DNA of 64,000 nucleotides, taken from assembly GCF_002591975.1 (NCBI RefSeq), contig NZ_NVQE01000009.1, positions 1 through 64,000 of the forward strand. The letters run 5' to 3'. The position numbers were made by a program, and so were the translations under genes. The DNA is from Mycobacterium neglectum. GTDB lineage: Bacteria > Actinomycetota > Actinomycetes > Mycobacteriales > Mycobacteriaceae. The notes beneath the pieces were generated by a model that was given only the letters and a program-made list of their open reading frames with translations, did not search any database and was not told the DNA's origin. Numbering within the stretch: position 1 is the stretch's first letter; each line of letters begins with the position of its first letter. Of the stretch, positions 31,376 to 40,657 are shown in pieces.

Positions 31376-32013
31376 GCCAGTCGCCGCGCGCGCCGGGTCG
31401 GCCTGCGCAACGGCGTCACGTTGCCGTCCGCGTCGATGCCGTGCAGAGCGGGGTCGTGCACATCTTCGACGGCCTCTGCGATGCCCCCGTCGGTGAGCGT
31501 GGCCTCTAGCGCCTTGTCCGGGTTGCGACCGAACTCGTCCGGGAACACCCAGCGTCGGAACGCCCAGAAGCGGAAGGCCATCTGCAAAAGGTTGCCGATG
31601 ATGTAGGCCGCGACGAAGTCGGCGATGTTCTCCACCGTCAGGCTGACTTCGGGGACACGCAGCATCAGCACGTAGCTGGAGAACCACAGCGGGGCCATCG
31701 AGAGCAGCACGCCGACGCCACTGAACGCGAAGAACATCAGCGCCTCGTGGTGACGCTCCCGGCCGCCGCGGTCGCGGAAGCTCCATTCGCGGTTGAGGAT
31801 GTAGGACGCGATCACCGCGACGACGCCTGCGATGATCTTCGCCGTCACAGGCTTGGGCTCCAGCACCGTGAGCTTCAGCGTGAAGAAGACCGTCGAGTCG
31901 ATGACAAAGGTGGTGGCGCCGACGATCGCGAACTTGATGAGCTCGTGGTGCCGTTCGAAGTACGGCCGGATCGGGCTTGGCAGCCGCGCGATCGTGGCAT
32001 CGGTGAAGGACAC
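31330..32013 (-). CDS. GtrA-family membrane protein (Rv3277-like)
   Basis: 227 residues with four predicted membrane helices typical of GtrA: KFAIVGATTFVIDSTVFF, IIAGVVAVIASYILNREWSF, ALMFFAFSGVGVLLSM and AAYIIGNLLQMAFRFWAFRR. A hydrophilic tail follows. GtrA proteins help move lipid-linked sugars across the membrane, which suits the nearby wall-polysaccharide genes. GTG 32013 is chosen because TAGACT (32022-32027) lies 8 nt upstream. Confidence 0.85.
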   Translation of the reverse strand: MSFTDATIARLPSPIRPYFERHHELIKFAIVGATTFVIDSTVFFTLKLTVLEPKPVTAKIIAGVVAVIASYILNREWSFRDRGGRERHHEALMFFAFSGVGVLLSMAPLWFSSYVLMLRVPEVSLTVENIADFVAAYIIGNLLQMAFRFWAFRRWVFPDEFGRNPDKALEATLTDGGIAEAVEDVHDPALHGIDADGNVTPLRRPTRRARRLAQLGDSSEPRVSKTS

Positions 32014-32153
32014 AACAGGGCAGTCTACGGAAATCGGCCACGTCACGCGTACCCGTGCAGGTCACCGACGGTAAGTAAAGGTCGGGCGCATGACAACATA
32101 GGTCCGTGCCGCGCAATCCGACTGTGCTCTCTGGCGGACGACGGGAGCACCAA

Positions 32154-33353
32154 ATGCCTGTCGTGACGATGATCGGCGGTGGACAGCTGGCCAGGATGAC
32201 TCACCAGGCCGCGATCGCGCTGGGGCAGACGCTACGTGTGTTGGCCGTCACACCCGATGATCCGGCGGCGCAGGTGACTCCGGACGTGGTGATCGGTTCG
32301 CACGACGACCTCGATGCGCTGCGGCGTGCCGCGGTCGGCGCCGATGCGTTGACGTTCGACCACGAACATGTCCCGACCGAGATGCTCGAGAAGCTGATCG
32401 CCGAAGGCGTGAATGTCGCGCCGCCGCCGACAGCGTTGATCCACGCCCAGGACAAACTGGTCATGCGGCGGCGACTGGAGGCCCTTGGAGCGCCGGTGCC
32501 GCGGTTCGCGGCCGTGACGTCACCGTCGGACGTGGATGAGTTCGCCGCGGGGTCGGACGCGGACCTGGTGATCAAGACCGTCCGCGGCGGCTACGACGGG
32601 CGCGGGGTGACGCTGGCACGCGATAGGGCCCATGCCCGCGAGGTGGCTGCCGAGTATCTGGCGGCAGGCGTCGACGTCCTCGTCGAGGAGAAGGTGATGA
32701 TGCGGCGCGAACTCGCCGCGCTGGTGGCGCGCTCGCCGTTTGGACAGGGTGCCGCATGGCCGGTCGTGCACACCGTGCAGCGTGACGGCATCTGCGTGGA
32801 GGTCATCGCTCCCGCCCCCGCACTCGACGACGAACTTGCGGGTGCCGCGGGAGGACTGGCGTTGCGACTGGCCGACGAACTCGGTGTCGTCGGGCTGCTG
32901 GCGGTCGAGCTGTTCGAAACCGTCGAGGGCGGGCTGTTGGTCAACGAATTGGCCATGCGACCACACAATTCGGGCCATTGGACGATGGACGGTGCGCGCA
33001 CCAGTCAGTTCGAACAACATCTTCGTGCGGTGCTCGACTATCCGTTGGGGGATACATCGCCCATCGCGCCGGTGACCGTCATGGCGAATGTGCTTGGCGC
33101 TCAACAGACCCCGACGATGGCCATGGACGAGCGACTGCATCATCTGTTCGGCCGGATGCCCGAGGCCAAGGTGCATCTGTACGGAAAGGGCGAACGTCCC
33201 GGCCGCAAGATCGGCCACGTCAACGTCCTCGGCCGGCCAGGCGGGTCGCCAGATGACGCGGCGTATGTCGAGGATGTGCGGGAACGCGCGATGCGGGCCG
33301 CACACTGGTTGTCGCATGCCGAATGGACAGATGGGTGGAGTGGACATGCCTGA
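32154..33353 (+). CDS. purK: N5-carboxyaminoimidazole ribonucleotide synthase PurK
   Basis: A 399-residue ATP-grasp enzyme. [10 protein letters not shown] starts the nucleotide fold, [14 protein letters not shown] is the grasp loop, and [15 protein letters not shown] the metal/active-site region. It converts AIR, ATP and bicarbonate to N5-CAIR in purine synthesis. GGGAG before ATG 32154 gives the RBS; an in-frame GTG at 32106 adds 16 residues. purE overlaps its last 8 nt. Confidence 0.95.
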   Translation: MPVVTMIGGGQLARMTHQAAIALGQTLRVLAVTPDDPAAQVTPDVVIGSHDDLDALRRAAVGADALTFDHEHVPTEMLEKLIAEGVNVAPPPTALIHAQDKLVMRRRLEALGAPVPRFAAVTSPSDVDEFAAGSDADLVIKTVRGGYDGRGVTLARDRAHAREVAAEYLAAGVDVLVEEKVMMRRELAALVARSPFGQGAAWPVVHTVQRDGICVEVIAPAPALDDELAGAAGGLALRLADELGVVGLLAVELFETVEGGLLVNELAMRPHNSGHWTMDGARTSQFEQHLRAVLDYPLGDTSPIAPVTVMANVLGAQQTPTMAMDERLHHLFGRMPEAKVHLYGKGERPGRKIGHVNVLGRPGGSPDDAAYVEDVRERAMRAAHWLSHAEWTDGWSGHA

Positions 33354-33861
33354 GGACGCCAAGCCGCGCGTCGGCGTGATCATGGGCAGCGACAGCGACT
33401 GGTCGGTGATGGAGGACGCGGCGCACGCACTGGCCGAGTTCGACGTGCCGTTCGAGGTCGGAGTCGTTTCGGCGCATCGCACGCCCGATCGCATGCTCGA
33501 GTACGCGAAGACGGCCGCCGCGCGCGGCATCGAGGTGATCATCGCCGGTGCAGGCGGAGCCGCGCACTTGCCCGGCATGGTGGCCTCGGCGACACCGCTG
33601 CCCGTCATCGGCGTTCCGGTGCCATTGGCCAAGCTCGACGGCCTCGACTCGCTGCTGTCGATCGTGCAGATGCCTGCCGGTGTGCCCGTGGCCACCGTGT
33701 CGATCGGCGGCGCCCGCAACGCGGGACTGCTGGCGGTGCGAATCCTCGGGTCCTCGGATGCCGCGCTGCGCCAGCGCGTCGAGGATTTCCAGACCGAGCT
33801 GGCCCATATGGTCCTGCAAAAGGATGCGGCGCTGCGCGATCGGCTCCTGGGCAATAAGTAG
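33346..33861 (+). CDS. purE: N5-carboxyaminoimidazole ribonucleotide mutase PurE
   Basis: 171 residues. [13 protein letters not shown] and [11 protein letters not shown] are the PurE signatures; [12 protein letters not shown] and [22 protein letters not shown] complete the active site. It isomerises N5-CAIR to CAIR. ATG 33346 follows GGTGGAG with correct spacing and overlaps purK by 8 nt, so the two are co-translated. Confidence 0.95.
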   Translation: MPEDAKPRVGVIMGSDSDWSVMEDAAHALAEFDVPFEVGVVSAHRTPDRMLEYAKTAAARGIEVIIAGAGGAAHLPGMVASATPLPVIGVPVPLAKLDGLDSLLSIVQMPAGVPVATVSIGGARNAGLLAVRILGSSDAALRQRVEDFQTELAHMVLQKDAALRDRLLGNK

Positions 33862-33887
33862 CCGCGAACCGGTTGAGGACGCCGGGA

Positions 33888-33901
33888 CGGTAAAGTTACC
33901 G
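33888..33901. promoter_or_regulatory. Palindrome CGGTAA-AG-TTACCG at the fadE25 promoter
   Basis: A perfect 6-bp inverted repeat with a 2-nt centre. TAAAGT within it (33891-33896) could be the -10 element of fadE25, about 25 nt before the ATG, so a bound protein would repress. It is the only clear signal in the 60-nt purE-fadE25 gap. Confidence 0.45.
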
Positions 33902-33921
33902 ACGAGTAGCAAGGAGTCGCC

Positions 33922-35085
33922 ATGGCCATCGGAAACCCGTCGTTTGATGCCTTCAAGCTTTCTGAGGAGCACATCGAGTTGCGCGCGGTGCTGCGCGATC
34001 TGTGCGACAAAGAGATCGCGCCGCATGCCGCGGATGTCGATGAGAAGGCGCGTTACACCGATGAGGCCCTTGCGGCGCTGACCGCTTCGGGGATGGCCGC
34101 GATCCATATTCCCGAGGAGTACGGCGGCCAGGGCGGGGATTCGGTCGCGGCGTGCATCGTCATCGAGGAAGTGGCGCGGGTATGTGCGTCGTCGTCGTTG
34201 ATCCCGATCTGCAACAAGCTGGGCACGATGGGGCTGCTGTTGCGAGGGTCTGAGGAACTCAAGAAGCAGGTGCTGCCCAGCATCGCTTCCGGTGAGGCCG
34301 CGGCGTCCTATGCGCTCTCCGAGCGTGAGGCCGGTAGCGATGCGGCGGCCATGCGTACCCGTGCGCGCCGTGATGGCGATGAGTGGGTGCTCAACGGTGC
34401 GAAGTGCTGGATCTCCAATGGCGGGCATTCCACCTGGTACACGGTGATGGCGGTGACCGATCCCGACAAGGGCGCCAACGGTATCTCGGCGTTCGTGGTG
34501 CACCGCGACGATCCGGGATTCGCGGTGGGGGCCAAGGAGCGCAAGCTGGGCATCAAGGGTTCCCCGACGACGGAGTTGTATTTCGAGGACTGCCGTATCC
34601 CGGGGGATCGGATCATCGGCGACGAGGGCACCGGTTTCAAGACCGCGCTGGCCACCCTGGATCACACCCGCCCGACGATCGGCGCCCAAGCCGTCGGCAT
34701 CGCCCAGGGGGCGCTGGAGGCGGCGATCGCATACACCAAGGAGCGCAAGCAGTTCCGGCAACGCATCGCCGATTTCCAGGCCGTGCAGTTCATGCTCGCC
34801 GATATGGCGATGAAGATCGAGGCGGCCCGGCTGATGGTGTACACCGCTGCAGCGCGCGCTGAGCGTGGTGAGCCCGATCTGGGATTCATCTCCTCGGCGG
34901 CCAAGTGCTACGCCTCTGACGTCGCGATGTCGGTGACCACCGACGCGGTGCAGCTGTTCGGTGGCTACGGCTATACCGTCGACTTCCCCGTCGAGCGGTT
35001 CATGCGCGACGCCAAGATCACCCAGATCTACGAGGGCACCAACCAGATCCAGCGTGTCGTCATGTCACGCGCACTGCTCAAGTAG
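33922..35085 (+). CDS. fadE25: Acyl-CoA dehydrogenase FadE25
   Basis: 387 residues. ALSEREAGSDAAAMRT and WISNGG are the FAD-binding middle domain. GTGFKTALATLDHTRP and YTKERKQF, then LFGGYGYTVDFPVERF and IYEGTNQIQR place the catalytic Glu in the last helix, as in short-chain acyl-CoA dehydrogenases. It performs the first step of beta-oxidation; exact chain length is unknown. RBS AAGGAG precedes the ATG. It is convergent with the multicopper oxidase across a strong hairpin. Confidence 0.93.
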   Translation: MAIGNPSFDAFKLSEEHIELRAVLRDLCDKEIAPHAADVDEKARYTDEALAALTASGMAAIHIPEEYGGQGGDSVAACIVIEEVARVCASSSLIPICNKLGTMGLLLRGSEELKKQVLPSIASGEAAASYALSEREAGSDAAAMRTRARRDGDEWVLNGAKCWISNGGHSTWYTVMAVTDPDKGANGISAFVVHRDDPGFAVGAKERKLGIKGSPTTELYFEDCRIPGDRIIGDEGTGFKTALATLDHTRPTIGAQAVGIAQGALEAAIAYTKERKQFRQRIADFQAVQFMLADMAMKIEAARLMVYTAAARAERGEPDLGFISSAAKCYASDVAMSVTTDAVQLFGGYGYTVDFPVERFMRDAKITQIYEGTNQIQRVVMSRALLK

Positions 35086-35102
35086 AACGCCGCAATGCCG
35101 AT

Positions 35103-35151
35103 TGTGCGGTTTCATTCGCGACACGCCGGCCCGGCCGTATGAAACCGCACA
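35103..35151. terminator. Intergenic hairpin with 13-bp perfect arms (fadE25 / multicopper oxidase)
   Basis: TGTGCGGTTTCAT (35103-35115) and its exact complement ATGAAACCGCACA (35139-35151) are separated by 23 nt containing a CCGGCCCGG core. It lies between convergent stops and probably ends both transcripts, though there is no U-tract. Left arm start TGTGCG and right flank CGCACATCCG recur in the hairpin at 60919-60977. Confidence 0.7.
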
Positions 35152-35173
35152 TCCGCGGGCAACTCTCGGACCG

Positions 35174-36586
35174 TCAGCCGGCGTACTGAAGGAAGAACGC
35201 CATCCCCGCCTCGAGGTGATAGGTGTTGTGGCAGTGAGTGATCCATTTCCCGGGATTATCGGTGTCGAAGTCGACATCGACGGTCTGCAGCGGCGGCACC
35301 AGCACGGTGTCCTTGCGGGCTTTCGGGGTGTCACCGTTCATCACCTGGAACGTGTGGCCGTGTAGATGGAACGGATGAAACATCATCGACTCATTGATGT
35401 AGCGGATGCGGACCCGTTGGTTCGGCTGCACTGCCACCCCATCGCGCGGCGGGTCGTACAGCTTTCCGTTGATCGGCCAGTTGTAGCCGTCGACGGGTCC
35501 GGCCAGGCGGGCGTCGATGATCTGATCGGGCTCTTTCGCGGGCAGCGTGACCTCCGGCGCGGGTGACAGCGTCGCGGTGTCCAGCGGTTCCTGAGTACGT
35601 ACCGACCCAACGAACTCGTCGACGTTCACCGTGGCGGGCCTATTGTTGACCCGCATGTTCAGCTGGGCGTGGCCCGGCTTGCCGTAGGGCACGGCGATGA
35701 CCGGCAGCGACTCGTTGACGGTGATGATGGCGTCGACCCGCTCTCCCATGCCGAGGATGACCGAGTCCGCCTGTACCGGCATCACCGGGTAGCCGTCGGT
35801 CTGGATGACCGTCATGGACGTGCCTGGCACCGCTACCCGGAACGCCGTGTCGGAGCCGGCGTTGATCACCCGCATCCGAATCCGTTGGCCCGTACGGTAA
35901 TCCGCGACCTGCGGATCTTTCGCGACGCGGCCGTTGATGATGAAGTAGGGGTAGGTGACGTCGCCGCCGTCTCGGCCGAGCGGAATCGCCGGAGTCACGC
36001 CAGGACCGCCGGGTTCCATCGGCTTCATCCCTGTCTTGCGCAGGTTCTCGAACACCTGGTCGGGGTTGGTGCCGGTGCCGTCGATCCAATCGTCCAGCAC
36101 GACGACGAGTTCGTCGTCGTAGTCGACCTTCTCGTCGGGGTCCTCGATGATGAGTGGCCCGTACAGGCCGCGGTCCAGTTGGGTGCCGACATGCGAATGG
36201 AACCAATACGTTCCGGCGTCGGGCACCACGAAGTCGTAGGTGAACGTCTGACCCTTGGCCACCGCCGCCTGCGTCAGGGGCGGCACCCCGTCCATATCGT
36301 TGACGATCGCGATGCCGTGCCAGTGCACCGTGACGCCCTGCGGGAGGGCATTGGTCAATTCGGCCCGGAGTCGCTCCCCCTTGCGCAGGCGAATTTCACG
36401 AGCGGGCACCTGATTGTTATAGGCCCAGGTGCGAAGCGTGGCGCCGGTGAGGTCTATGTCGGTCTCGCCGGCCGCCAGAGTGAGATTCGCGGGTCCGGCT
36501 GACGGTGACTGCGACTGCGAGCAGGCGGCGCCCACCCCCGCGAAGCCCATCGCGCCCACGACCATGAACTGCCGTCGACTGATCAT
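35174..36586 (-). CDS. Tat-exported multicopper oxidase
   Basis: 470 residues. The N-terminus SRRQFMVVGAMGFAGVGAAC is a twin-arginine signal, with a Cys that could be lipid-modified. All four copper motifs are intact: HWHG, FHSHVG, HPFHLHGH and HCHNTYHLEAGM (His-Cys-His plus axial Met). It resembles mycobacterial MmcO, which oxidises Cu(I) and gives copper resistance; iron or phenolic substrates are also possible. No copper regulator was seen beside it. It is downstream of the TIGR03089 gene with a 23-nt gap. Confidence 0.88.
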   Translation of the reverse strand: MISRRQFMVVGAMGFAGVGAACSQSQSPSAGPANLTLAAGETDIDLTGATLRTWAYNNQVPAREIRLRKGERLRAELTNALPQGVTVHWHGIAIVNDMDGVPPLTQAAVAKGQTFTYDFVVPDAGTYWFHSHVGTQLDRGLYGPLIIEDPDEKVDYDDELVVVLDDWIDGTGTNPDQVFENLRKTGMKPMEPGGPGVTPAIPLGRDGGDVTYPYFIINGRVAKDPQVADYRTGQRIRMRVINAGSDTAFRVAVPGTSMTVIQTDGYPVMPVQADSVILGMGERVDAIITVNESLPVIAVPYGKPGHAQLNMRVNNRPATVNVDEFVGSVRTQEPLDTATLSPAPEVTLPAKEPDQIIDARLAGPVDGYNWPINGKLYDPPRDGVAVQPNQRVRIRYINESMMFHPFHLHGHTFQVMNGDTPKARKDTVLVPPLQTVDVDFDTDNPGKWITHCHNTYHLEAGMAFFLQYAG

Positions 36587-36609
36587 GATTTCAGCGTGGC
36601 ACCGTTCGC

Positions 36610-37314
36610 TCAACCGCGGGTGATCTTCTCCATTTGTCTGCGGCGATCCATCGCTGCGGCATCCGGATTCGCCACCTGCACCAGTGATGCACCGGCCGCG
36701 AAAACTGCCAGCAGATTCTCGGTGAGGTTGTCCGCGTTCGCCCAGTCGGCCGTCGACAGCACGCGGTCCTCTGCAGTGAGACCTTGGGCGGCAGCGGACG
36801 CCTGCGCAGCGGACAGCACGTCGGTGACCGACCGGCCATCCAGCGCGGCTCCGGGATTGCGCTCGGGGGCAATCTGGTCGCCGTGCACGCGCACCGCGGT
36901 CGCGTAGTCCGTCAGGCCCACGGGAAGGTCGGGCACCGGCTTGCCGAACGGGTCGAGCGACAGCACCGCGATCTCGCCCATCCCCACGGCCTCGTCGGCC
37001 TCGCCGAGCCGCTCCGCCGTGCACAGTGCGATGTCGGCGGCTCCGCCGGTGATGACTTCGGCACCGATCCACCAGATCCCGAACAACACAGCGGCGGTTT
37101 GCCAGTGGGCGGGCAACAGCACCGCGACTCTGGCAGACGGTTCGACGCCCATTTCGTCGCGTAGCAGGTTGCCGGTCTTGGCCGCCCAGTTCACCAATGT
37201 GGCGGTGGACAATTCGATCCGCTCGCCGCTGGCATCGTCGTAGTAGGTGATCCGAGGCCCGGCGGGATCGGAGCCCATGAGCGGATCGAGGATGGCCGAA
37301 CTGATTGTGGTCAC
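36610..37314 (-). CDS. TIGR03089-family protein (Rv3268-like)
   Basis: 234 residues resembling the N-terminal part of acyl-adenylating enzymes: YYDDASGERIELSTATLVNWAAKTGNLL and VAVLLPAHWQTAAVLFGIWWIG. The ATP-binding P-loop STGTTG and the C-terminal lid are absent, so it is probably not a full ligase. Conserved in actinobacteria; function unknown. GTG 37314 begins 2 nt after the LCP stop, so it is co-transcribed with it; GTG 37329 is an alternative overlapping start. Confidence 0.82.
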   Translation of the reverse strand: MTTISSAILDPLMGSDPAGPRITYYDDASGERIELSTATLVNWAAKTGNLLRDEMGVEPSARVAVLLPAHWQTAAVLFGIWWIGAEVITGGAADIALCTAERLGEADEAVGMGEIAVLSLDPFGKPVPDLPVGLTDYATAVRVHGDQIAPERNPGAALDGRSVTDVLSAAQASAAAQGLTAEDRVLSTADWANADNLTENLLAVFAAGASLVQVANPDAAAMDRRRQMEKITRG

Positions 37315-37316
37315 GT

Positions 37317-38780
37317 CTAGTTGACGCACTCCGGGTCGTTCGAGCCGGCGGTGATGATCGGCGAGGCCAGCGGATCCTCCGGGGTCGGCCCGGAAGCCAC
37401 CGGGTCGGCCGTCAGCGTCGGGTCGATACCGTCCAGGCCCGAACCGGGACCCGTGTAGTCGGCGGTCAGCACGACCCGCACCGACCCTGGAGCCACCGAA
37501 GGGTCCTCGACAATAGGTAGTCCGCCGAGGTCCTTGGAGATCGCCTGCGCGCCAAGGTCGTCGGCCTTGGGTGCCTGCACCTGGCTGCCCGTCACCGGGT
37601 CACCCTCGTGGTTGCCGGTGCTGCCGGCCGAGAAGCCCTTGTTGGTCAGCACGTTCGAGACCGCGGAGGCAAGCCCGTTGATATCGCTGGCGTTGACAAC
37701 GTCGGCGGTCGTCTTCTCCGGTGTGTACGCGAGTTCTTCGGTCTTGCCCTCATCCTGGTCGTGCAGCAGCCCGTCGACCCAGTCCTTGACCTCGGAGGGG
37801 TCGACGCGCACCACGCTCTGCATCCCGTCGTCGCTCCAGCCGTTCTCCTGGAGTACCGGAATCGTGGCGAAGGCGACGTTGCCCGCCGCGAGCTTCTGCA
37901 ACTGCTCCGCGAATTCCATGACGTCCCAGCCGTCGGAGAGCACCACCGAGCGCTGTACCGCGTTCTCGAGCCGGTTCAGGGTCGAAGGGCTTGACAGCGT
38001 CTTGCTCGAGATCACTTCGTGGGCAAGCGATGCCATCACCGCCTGCTGGCGCACCACCCGGTCGAGATCGCCGCGGGGCAGATCATGGCGCTGGCGGACG
38101 AAGCTCAGCGCCTGCGGGCCGGTCAGCTTCTGCCAACCCGCGGGGAAGTCCGCTCCCGAAAGGGGTTCGTAGACAGGATTTCTCAAGCACACATTCACCC
38201 CGCCGAGGGCGTCGGTGATGAGTGAGAATCCGAGGAGCCCGATTTCGGCGTAGTGGTCGACGGTGACGCCGGTCAGACTCGCCACGGTCTTGATCAACGC
38301 TTCGCGACCGGCCTCGACAGCCTGCGGTTCCGCCTGCGCTTTGTCCATGCCGTCCTGCTCGACCAGCTCGACCAGCTTCTCGAAGTGAGCCGAACCGTAG
38401 ACGCCGTTGATTTTCATCTTCCCGACACCCGGCGCTTCGACGTAGGAGTCGCGCGGGATCGAGATCGCGGTGGCGGACTTCCCGCTGTTGGGGATCCGCA
38501 CCAAGATGATGGTGTCGGTGTTGGTCGCCTCGTCGTCACCGGCGCGCAGCGTGGCGAGCTCTTCCTGGGTCAGTGGGTTTCCGTGCGCATCGGTGCGGCT
38601 GTCCACGCCGACCAGCAGGATGTCGATCGCACCATCCTCACCGCCGCCGCCCAGCGAGATGGGCGAGATGTGATTGATACCGGATTCGAACGATCGGATC
38701 TTGCCCCAGGCGACGCCGGTGCCGACGACGATCGCCAGTGCCATCGACACGGCGATGACACGGAGAGTACGAGCGGGCAT
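37317..38780 (-). CDS. LytR-CpsA-Psr (LCP) cell-wall ligase with LytR_C domain (Rv3267-like)
   Basis: 487 residues. One N-terminal membrane helix (about 7-25) is followed by the LCP domain: DILLVGVDSRTD, TDTIILVRIP, ISIPRDSYVEAPG and LSFVRQRHDLPRGDLDRVVRQQ with the Arg residues that bind polyprenyl pyrophosphate. A C-terminal LytR_C domain (about 355-440) follows. The M. tuberculosis orthologue attaches arabinogalactan to peptidoglycan. TAACCT (38787-38792) lies 6 nt before the ATG. It is divergent from rmlD, whose product supplies the rhamnose of the same linker. Confidence 0.92.
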   Translation of the reverse strand: MPARTLRVIAVSMALAIVVGTGVAWGKIRSFESGINHISPISLGGGGEDGAIDILLVGVDSRTDAHGNPLTQEELATLRAGDDEATNTDTIILVRIPNSGKSATAISIPRDSYVEAPGVGKMKINGVYGSAHFEKLVELVEQDGMDKAQAEPQAVEAGREALIKTVASLTGVTVDHYAEIGLLGFSLITDALGGVNVCLRNPVYEPLSGADFPAGWQKLTGPQALSFVRQRHDLPRGDLDRVVRQQAVMASLAHEVISSKTLSSPSTLNRLENAVQRSVVLSDGWDVMEFAEQLQKLAAGNVAFATIPVLQENGWSDDGMQSVVRVDPSEVKDWVDGLLHDQDEGKTEELAYTPEKTTADVVNASDINGLASAVSNVLTNKGFSAGSTGNHEGDPVTGSQVQAPKADDLGAQAISKDLGGLPIVEDPSVAPGSVRVVLTADYTGPGSGLDGIDPTLTADPVASGPTPEDPLASPIITAGSNDPECVN

Positions 38781-38847
38781 CAGGCCAGGTTACTTGCGAA
38801 AAGGGCACAGAGTGGGGAGCGCGGGTCGGCGTGCCAGACTCGTACCT

Positions 38848-39714
38848 ATGGGTTTTGCAGAAAATGGCCGAATCGTTATCGCCGGTGCCGGTGGCATGGT
38901 TGGACGTGAATTGGCAGCTCAGGCACGCAGTCGGGGCCACGATGTGCTGGCGCTGACGTCATCGGAGTGGGATATCACCGACGCCCCCGCAGCCGAGCGA
39001 TTCATCGAACCCGGTGATGTGGTGATCAACTGCGCGGCATACACCAAGGTCGACGCGGCAGAGTCCGAGGAGGCGCGCGCCCACGCCGTCAACGCGGTCG
39101 GACCCGCCAATATCGCGCAAGCCTGTGCACGCGCAGGAGCTGAATTCATTCACATCTCCACCGATTACGTCTTCGACGGCGCCAAGGGGCGCCCGTACGA
39201 GATCGACGACGAGACCGGGCCGCAGGGCGTCTACGGTCGCACCAAACTGGCAGGTGAGTTCGCGGTGCTCGCCGCGATGCCCGACGCCCATATCGTCCGA
39301 ACGGCGTGGGTCTACGAGGGTGGAGACGGAGGCGACTTCGTGGCCATAATGCGCCGGCTCGCCGGAGGCGATCAGACGGTGGACGTGGTGGCCGATCAGA
39401 TTGGTTCACCGACGTATGCCGCTGACCTGGTTGGCGCGCTGCTCGAGGTGGCCGACGGCAACATCCGAGAACCGTTGCTGCATGCCGCCAACGGAGGGGA
39501 GGCCAGTCGCTACGAGCAAGCGCAGGCGATTTTCGAGGCGGTGGGCGCCGATCCTGCCCGGGTCCGACCCGTCGGCAGCGACCGCCATCCCAGGCCTGCG
39601 CCGCGGCCGCCGTACTCGGCGCTGTCTTCTGGGTTGTCGGCCGAAGCGGGGCTGACACCACTGCGGCCGTGGCGCGACGCGCTGGCCGCCGCGCTCGCCA
39701 AGCAGGCCGGTTAA
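38848..39714 (+). CDS. rmlD: dTDP-4-dehydrorhamnose reductase RmlD
   Basis: 288 residues. RIVIAGAGGMVGRELAAQA is the Rossmann motif, HISTDYVFDG and YGRTKLAGE hold the Tyr-x3-Lys catalytic pair, and TAWVYEGGDGGDFV the substrate region. It makes dTDP-L-rhamnose, the donor for WbbL. It is divergent from the LCP gene (67 nt) and followed by wbbL1 after 49 nt. Confidence 0.94.
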   Translation: MGFAENGRIVIAGAGGMVGRELAAQARSRGHDVLALTSSEWDITDAPAAERFIEPGDVVINCAAYTKVDAAESEEARAHAVNAVGPANIAQACARAGAEFIHISTDYVFDGAKGRPYEIDDETGPQGVYGRTKLAGEFAVLAAMPDAHIVRTAWVYEGGDGGDFVAIMRRLAGGDQTVDVVADQIGSPTYAADLVGALLEVADGNIREPLLHAANGGEASRYEQAQAIFEAVGADPARVRPVGSDRHPRPAPRPPYSALSSGLSAEAGLTPLRPWRDALAAALAKQAG

Positions 39715-39763
39715 TCTCTACGCCGTGAGTAACGACTTTGAGTGATGAATTAGTGGACGGCGC

Positions 39764-40639
39764 GTGAGCGACGAATTAACCGTGGTGACCGTGACGTACT
39801 CACCAGGGCCACATCTGAACCGGTTCCTGGCGTCGTTGTCGCATGCCACCGATCGCGCGGTGACGGTCATCATGTCGGACAACGGATCCACCGACGGCGC
39901 GCCCGAAGAGGCGCTGGAGCACTATTCCAACGTGCGCCTGCTGCGCACCGGCGCAAACCTCGGCTACGGCAGCGCGGTGAACCGCGCCGTCGATGAGTTC
40001 TTGAAAGACAGTGCGGCCCAGTCAAGCTCGGATTTTTTCATCGTCGCCAATCCCGATGTCCAGTGGGGACCGAACAGCATCGACATCCTCTTGGACGCGG
40101 CGGCGCGCTGGCCGCGGGCGGGTGCGCTGGGGCCGATGATCCGCGACCCTGACGGCACGGTGTACCCGTCGGCGCGCCATCTACCCAGCCTGATCCGGGG
40201 CGGCATGCACGCGGTCGTCGGGCCGCTGTGGCGCTCCAATCCGTGGACCGCCGCCTACCGGCAGGTCAGGCTGGCGCCCAGCGAACGGCCCGTCGGATGG
40301 CTGTCCGGCTCGTGTCTGTTGCTGCGACGGGCGGCGTTCGACGAGATCGCCGGGTTCGACGAGCGCTATTTCATGTACATGGAGGATGTTGACCTAGGAG
40401 ATCGCCTGGGCCGCGCGGGCTGGCAGAACGTCTATGTGCCGTCGGCGGAGATTTTGCATGACAAGGGCCACGCGACGGGACGCGATCCCGCCCGCAACTT
40501 GGCCGCCCACCACACCAGTACCTACACTTTCCTGGCGGATCGCTATCCGCACTGGTCGCAGGCGCCCCTGCGGTGGACAATCAAGGCCGCTCTCAGTGCG
40601 CGGGCAGGCCTGGTCGTGCGCAATTCTCGGCGTAAGTAG
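39764..40639 (+). CDS. wbbL1: Rhamnosyltransferase WbbL (GlcNAc-diphosphoryl-decaprenol L-rhamnosyltransferase)
   Basis: A 291-residue GT2 glycosyltransferase. VVTVTYSPGPHLNRFLASL, SDNGSTDGAP and NPDVQWGPNSID give the nucleotide and metal sites. GWLSGSCLLLRRAAFDEIAGFDERYFMYMEDVD is the acceptor/catalytic base region. It adds rhamnose to decaprenyl-PP-GlcNAc to complete the linker between peptidoglycan and arabinogalactan, an essential step in mycobacteria. GTG 39764 lacks a strong RBS; a six-codon GTG frame (39725-39745) ends just before it. Confidence 0.93.
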   Translation: MSDELTVVTVTYSPGPHLNRFLASLSHATDRAVTVIMSDNGSTDGAPEEALEHYSNVRLLRTGANLGYGSAVNRAVDEFLKDSAAQSSSDFFIVANPDVQWGPNSIDILLDAAARWPRAGALGPMIRDPDGTVYPSARHLPSLIRGGMHAVVGPLWRSNPWTAAYRQVRLAPSERPVGWLSGSCLLLRRAAFDEIAGFDERYFMYMEDVDLGDRLGRAGWQNVYVPSAEILHDKGHATGRDPARNLAAHHTSTYTFLADRYPHWSQAPLRWTIKAALSARAGLVVRNSRRK

Positions 40640-40657
40640 GCGAAGGGGGACGGGCTG

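Noticed and set aside
36587..37072. N-terminal extension of the multicopper oxidase frame
   Set aside because: It overlaps the TIGR03089 gene in another frame, and the Tat signal at 36586 marks the true start.
39725..39745. Six-codon frame GTG...TGA just before wbbL1
   Set aside because: Too short and without an RBS to call as a gene; noted only as possible leader sequence.
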